Origin: Calendula officinalis
Taxonomy: Eukaryota > Streptophyta > Magnoliopsida > Asterales > Asteraceae
Length of the DNA stretch: 64,000 bases
Direction: 5' to 3'
Assembly (NCBI GenBank): GCA_963853835.1
Contig: OY970822.1
Location: 9,983,501-10,047,500 of the forward strand
In this document: positions 60,194-64,000 of the stretch, piece by piece
How the letters are laid out: each line of letters begins with the position of its first letter
How positions within the stretch are numbered: the first letter of the stretch is position 1
The notes under the pieces: model-generated
Databases searched by the model: none
Told to the model about the DNA's origin: nothing
The model's input: the letters and a program-made list of their open reading frames with translations, nothing else
Translations under genes and position numbers: made by a program

Positions 60194-61952
60194 TCAATAA
60201 TAAATCGAGAGTGTACGATGATGTTGAAGAGCAGGGTTTGAAACACCATACGCCCATAACCAAAGATCCAATTCCACACTCAACACCTGGAAAAAAACAC
60301 ACACATTTACAATCAAAATAAAAAAGAGTTTCATAACCATAATTAACAAAACGAACCTGTTTCCCAGTCCTTTTATGAATCAAATCCCTCATTTTTTCAA
60401 CCGCATATATAGAACAAGCCCGTAATTCAATTTCCTCCTCAGTTCCCGAACCAATTTCCTTATTTTCCTCAATTCTGTTGGCTAAATTAGAACTATATTT
60501 CAATACTCCAAGCTGTTGAAGAACTGCAGGGACAATATAGTCTGCAAATATAGTTATTGAACCAACATCACTAAATTCTCCATATCCTTCACCCTTAAAT
60601 GCACCAAATACATCAGCAGCAAATATTTGAGCTCTTTTGTACAAGAATACTTGGTGACCTTTGTACACTGTGTGGTCACGAAAGCCTACAACATTTTCAA
60701 TTAACTAATATTTAACGTCTTACTTTATATTCTTAATTAATAAAGCATGAAAATGTGTAAAATAGAGGTACCAGGAAAATGACGGGCGATAATGGAAACA
60801 AGTTTTACAGCTGATTTTTCACATGATTCAACAATGTTGGAGGCTTTTCCACCAAAGCTTCTTTCCAGCTCAGACCCGACCTAAGGTGTACCTTTGGTTG
60901 TAAGTTAATTTGGAAAATTAAATATAACTCATATACGTATAGTTTATATATATTTTTTCAGAACTGTTTTTTATAAAGTGTTTAAAACGTGACAAAATTA
61001 TACCTCGTGCATCAAGCGAACACGTTCATCTTCCAAAGGAAGAGGTCTGGGCCATTTCAATAGTTCACGTAACTCAGGGCCTGATAATTACAACAAGGTT
61101 AATTAATTGTTAGTAATGACAATTTTATCCTTAAGTTTTATAAATAATTAATTGTTTGATAAAGAATTCAGGAATAATAAGGGTTCAAGTGTAGTACCAG
61201 TGTACTTTTGTAGTCGATCAGCATCAAAAACCGACTGGTCATTTTCAAGAGCTGCTTTCAATCCCGAAGCCAAATCATCATAGTTTAAATCCTGGTCTGT
61301 AATCAATTAGCATACCAAAAAACGTTACTTGAAAACCAAATTAAGCAGAATGCACAATCAGCTTATCTAATTACAAAGCCATAATCTACAATAATCCCTC
61401 TGTCCCTGTCAAAGGGGAAAACATAACATCATCATCTTATGTCAAACCTAATTAATTTTCAGTTTAATAGGAACTTTGTTAAATTGTTGTTATAAATCTA
61501 AGTAGTAATCAATTATTTTTCGTAATGATCAATATTAACAACATATTTACAGCTTAATGCTAGTATATAATCTTCGATTAAATAATTTAAACCTTGTTGA
61601 AATTGATGCAACATTACCTGGCCAAAAGCAGAAATTCAGAGCATCCAAAACAAACAAGTATTGAACAGTTAAAGGACCATTATCGAAGTAATGAATCCCT
61701 TCATAATTCCATTCCACTTTCGGAATCGAATTCTCGACACTTTCCACCACTTTTTCAATGCCTGGGAATCAAAAAACACAAATTACTCCCAAAAATCACG
61801 TAAAACTGAATACATCATGCAAAATCCGAAACAAAACTACTCAAACGCGATTTCGCATTGCAAAAGATGAAAGAAATCGTACCTTCGGAATCAATGGTGA
61901 CGTGAGAAGAATGAGAGGCGACCCAGGCGGAGCTAGCCCTAACTTCTTCCAT
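60194..61952 (-). CDS. QNG1: Queuosine 5'-phosphate N-glycosylase/hydrolase (QNG1, DUF2419)
   Basis: Salvage enzyme that releases queuine from queuosine 5'-phosphate so that eukaryotes, which cannot make queuine, can reuse it for the wobble base of tRNAs with GUN anticodons. Seven exons on the minus strand: 61883-61952, 61618-61761, 61198-61296, 61004-61080, 60772-60880, 60357-60685, 60194-60286; 306 residues, all phases consistent. It starts MEEVRASSAWVASHSSHVTI. Family motifs: YLFVLDALNFCFWPDQDLNY, FDADRLQKYTGPELREL, LKWPRPLPLEDERVRLMHE, FPGFRDHTVYKGHQVFLYKR, AQIFAADVFGAF, GSITIFADYIVPAVLQQLG, EIELRACSIYAVEKM and the end LWLWAYGVSNPALQHHRTLS. The Asp residues in LFVLDALNFCF and ITIFADYIVPA belong to conserved family blocks (role inferred). 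No targeting peptide was seen. Intact. The gene symbol follows the human name. Confidence 0.92.
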
Positions 61953-62015
61953 GGCGGCGGCGGCAGAGGCGGAGGGAAATAAAATCTTCTAAAACAACCA
62001 CCAGTTATCGATATA

Positions 62016-62269
62016 TTCCCTCCTTTCCCTAAACAAAGTTATCATTTTTTTCCCTAAATAAAGTTCCCATTTCACAAACATAAGAGGCCCACTTAATATA
62101 ATAATATTATTACCAATACTTTCACCACTAACTATCTCTTTAAAACACTTTCTCTCTACAATCAAACCTTATATTTTAATCAAAAGTAATACCAAATACC
62201 CCACCACTAACTATCTCCTAAAATATTGTGCCCAACACAAATGAGAACTTTATTTAGGGACGGAGGGAG
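62016..62269. mobile_element. Stowaway-type MITE
   Basis: TA-flanked, from TTCCCTCCTTTCCCTAAACAAAG to CTTTATTTAGGGACGGAGGGAG. The ends are inverted with a few mismatches. It lies about 60 bases beyond the start codon of the queuosine gene, in its promoter region. Confidence 0.8.
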
Positions 62270-62271
62270 TA

Positions 62272-62565
62272 CTTTTCATTTTTTTCATTTTGAGGTGTAT
62301 CAAAATAAGTGACACACTTTGAAAACTTTCCATATTTGGTAAAAATAATGAGACCCATACCCACTAACTATCCACTTTAATAAAGTGAAATTATCCTTAT
62401 ACCCTTACTTTTACTTTTAAAGCTCATTAATATCACTTTATTCAAGAAAAGTAGGACCCATTCTCCACTAATTATATACTTTAATTTATTTTAACCTCTA
62501 CTTTAATCTTTTGGTTCAAAAAATGTGTAAGCCAATTTGTGTCACTTATTTTGATACGGAGGAAG
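62272..62565. mobile_element. Stowaway-type MITE, left end degraded
   Basis: The right end is CTTATTTTGATACGGAGGAAG followed by TA. The left part (TATCAAAATAAGTGACACAC near 62298) matches the interior of the copy at 51250 in inverted orientation, but its first bases are lost next to the adjacent MITE. Confidence 0.7.
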
Positions 62566-62839
62566 TATAAGGAATGAATGTGGCATGTTTGAGGGTACAC
62601 GGTAAGAGCTAGCAGGTGATTAAAGCCCACTGGTTCTCAATTTTCATTGATTGAAGAATTGTAATTCCTTGTTTCTCACACGTGTAAACCGGGCCGGGCT
62701 TAATATTGAAAGTCACATGTTTTTACTGCTTTTGGTCCTTTTGGAAATTGGACCTTTGTATCTAAATTGTAGTAGCAACTTTTGGACTAAAAATAAACAA
62801 TTTTGGGAAAAAATAAATCATATGTCGGCTAATTTAATA

Positions 62840-63036
62840 TTTCATCCGTCTCATTTTTATTGTCCAGATTACTATTTTAGTTCGTCACAAAATAAATATC
62901 AATTTCAAATTACAACCAATCGTATGAATTATAAGTGGTTAAATATGAGATTTTATTAGCGGACATTGCAATAATTGTATTTTCTTAAAACTGTATGTCT
63001 TTTATCTAATTGACAATTAATCTGGGACGAAGGGAG
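62840..63036. mobile_element. Short Stowaway-type MITE
   Basis: TA-flanked 197-bp element starting TTTCATCCGTCTCATTTTTATTG and ending CAATTAATCTGGGACGAAGGGAG, an imperfect inverted repeat. Confidence 0.7.
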
Positions 63037-63116
63037 TATGAAGTCATTGTCATTTACCTTTTTCATGAATTCGATAAAAAAACAAGAATGTTAAAGGTTA
63101 TGATGTATGTGTATAC

Positions 63117-64000
63117 TGTAACACCGCATTTTTTTTTTAAAGATATCCAATTTAGTTTTAAACTAAGGTTACGAAAGCATTTAGTTAAGTCCCTAATTAC
63201 GTTAGGTTTACAAACCGTGGTCCCACAAAATATTACAAACCAAATGTTAGTTAAAATGACGGTAGTACTAAACACGGCTCATTTTACAAAATACATATTA
63301 AAAGCATGGTCAAACTTCTCGTCCAAGCCCGACCCGTTCAAGCCTTCCAACCTGAAATGTGTCAATAAGGGAGGGAGTAGCACAAAAGCTAAGTGAATGA
63401 ATTACTAGCACTACCAACTACACTAATCACTTAAACACGGAAGTTAGAAACATCTCCGGTTGGGTAATCACTTATTTGAGAGGATCGGTGGCTTTGCGGG
63501 CCTTAAACCATGGTCGGACAAAACCATGGTAACCGATAGCCTGTATCCAACACCCCGGGTAAACCCCCTTAACCGTGCAACGTATACAGGTAAGGTTGGA
63601 TACCCTATTAGTCGATACACTATGCTCAGCCGATATCCTTCTGACATTGACCCCATCCCGAATGTGCACATAGTCATGTATGGTATTCCTCTAACACTAG
63701 GCATACATAACAAGTAGACTAGCTACGAAAAACACCGCAAAAAACGTCACAAGAAGTTCCCAATCGTGAACTATAGTTCGCGTCCGCGAACTAAAGTTCA
63801 CGTCGGGAACTTGATTGCGAACAACATCACGACCGATACCCAAATTCTCTGTAAGCACTTCCTGGTCGCGAAGAGGAGTTCACGGCGTGAACTCCTCAGG
63901 TCTGGTAATTTTCCTGCGTTTTTACTAGTATACCAAAACCAAACGGAAAATATCGAGACCCGTGTTGTAGGTTAAATCCACTCACCTTTCAACCTTCGAT
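63117..64000 (-). mobile_element. Gypsy-type LTR, minus orientation, cut by window end
   Basis: Begins TGTAACACCGCA followed by a T-run, which is the inverted end of the LTR at 5279 (ATTTTGCGGTGTTACA). Several blocks align with that LTR inverted, among them CTTAAACCATGGTCGG, GGTAACCGATAG and CTAACACTAGGCATACAT. It is a different, older subfamily. The palindrome cassette at 63776-63892 uses the GTTCGCG type found in the solo LTR. Its other end lies outside the window, so complete and solo status cannot be told. Confidence 0.82.

Noticed and set aside
63010..63396. 128-codon ORF
   Set aside because: It runs from a Stowaway MITE into the LTR at 63117 and crosses an element border.

Overview
The window is nuclear DNA from a flowering plant, most likely a eudicot and probably a member of the daisy family (Asteraceae). 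The family guess is inference from the repeat content (gypsy-type LTRs, single-ORF Harbinger elements, hAT, Stowaway and CACTA elements); no marker gene settles it. The evidence for a plant genome is direct: AT-rich introns with GT-AG borders, NPH3/RPT2 and plant-type prolyl 4-hydroxylase genes, and dense nested transposons. No bacterial, organellar or viral segment, CRISPR array, rRNA gene or convincing tRNA gene was seen.

Five single-copy genes can be read through with consistent splice phases, plus one cut by the left edge. They are: an unrecognised multi-exon gene on the minus strand (about 1-3317, continuing beyond the left edge); a prolyl 4-hydroxylase of the P4H9 type (14649-16382, plus, eight exons); an NPH3/RPT2-like BTB adaptor (23542-26363, plus, five exons) ending in a 14-3-3-type tail; a small two-exon gene with a DUF863-like motif (29878-30526, minus); the SAGA subunit ADA1 (57202-58179, minus); and a queuosine salvage hydrolase (60194-61952, minus, seven exons). 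They do not form a cluster or pathway; they are ordinary plant genes separated by repeats.

Most of the rest is mobile DNA. An LTR retrotransposon of 8.4 kb with 2.66-kb LTRs, a perfect TAAAT target duplication and no coding capacity occupies 5279-13716. A related solo LTR (35778-38333) sits inside an internally deleted LINE (33951-38411), and another related LTR begins at 63117 and runs off the right edge. Two PIF/Harbinger-type elements carrying only a Myb/NAM-associated ORF lie at about 16.7-18.0 kb and 39.6-41.5 kb, with a MITE of the same family at 28057-28377. A non-autonomous CACTA element (41569-44763) contains a hAT MITE with a perfect 8-bp duplication. Further hAT MITEs, about eleven Stowaway-type MITEs, two tRNA-type SINEs and an AT-rich Helitron-like repeat field (about 52.2-56.8 kb) fill the intergenic space.

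I did not find a clearly new multi-gene system. The most interesting unexplained structures are a short-palindrome cassette at the same place in three related LTRs but with different palindrome sequence, the single-ORF Harbinger family with its deletion derivative, and a LINE whose 5' end carries an inverted SINE inside the same target duplication.
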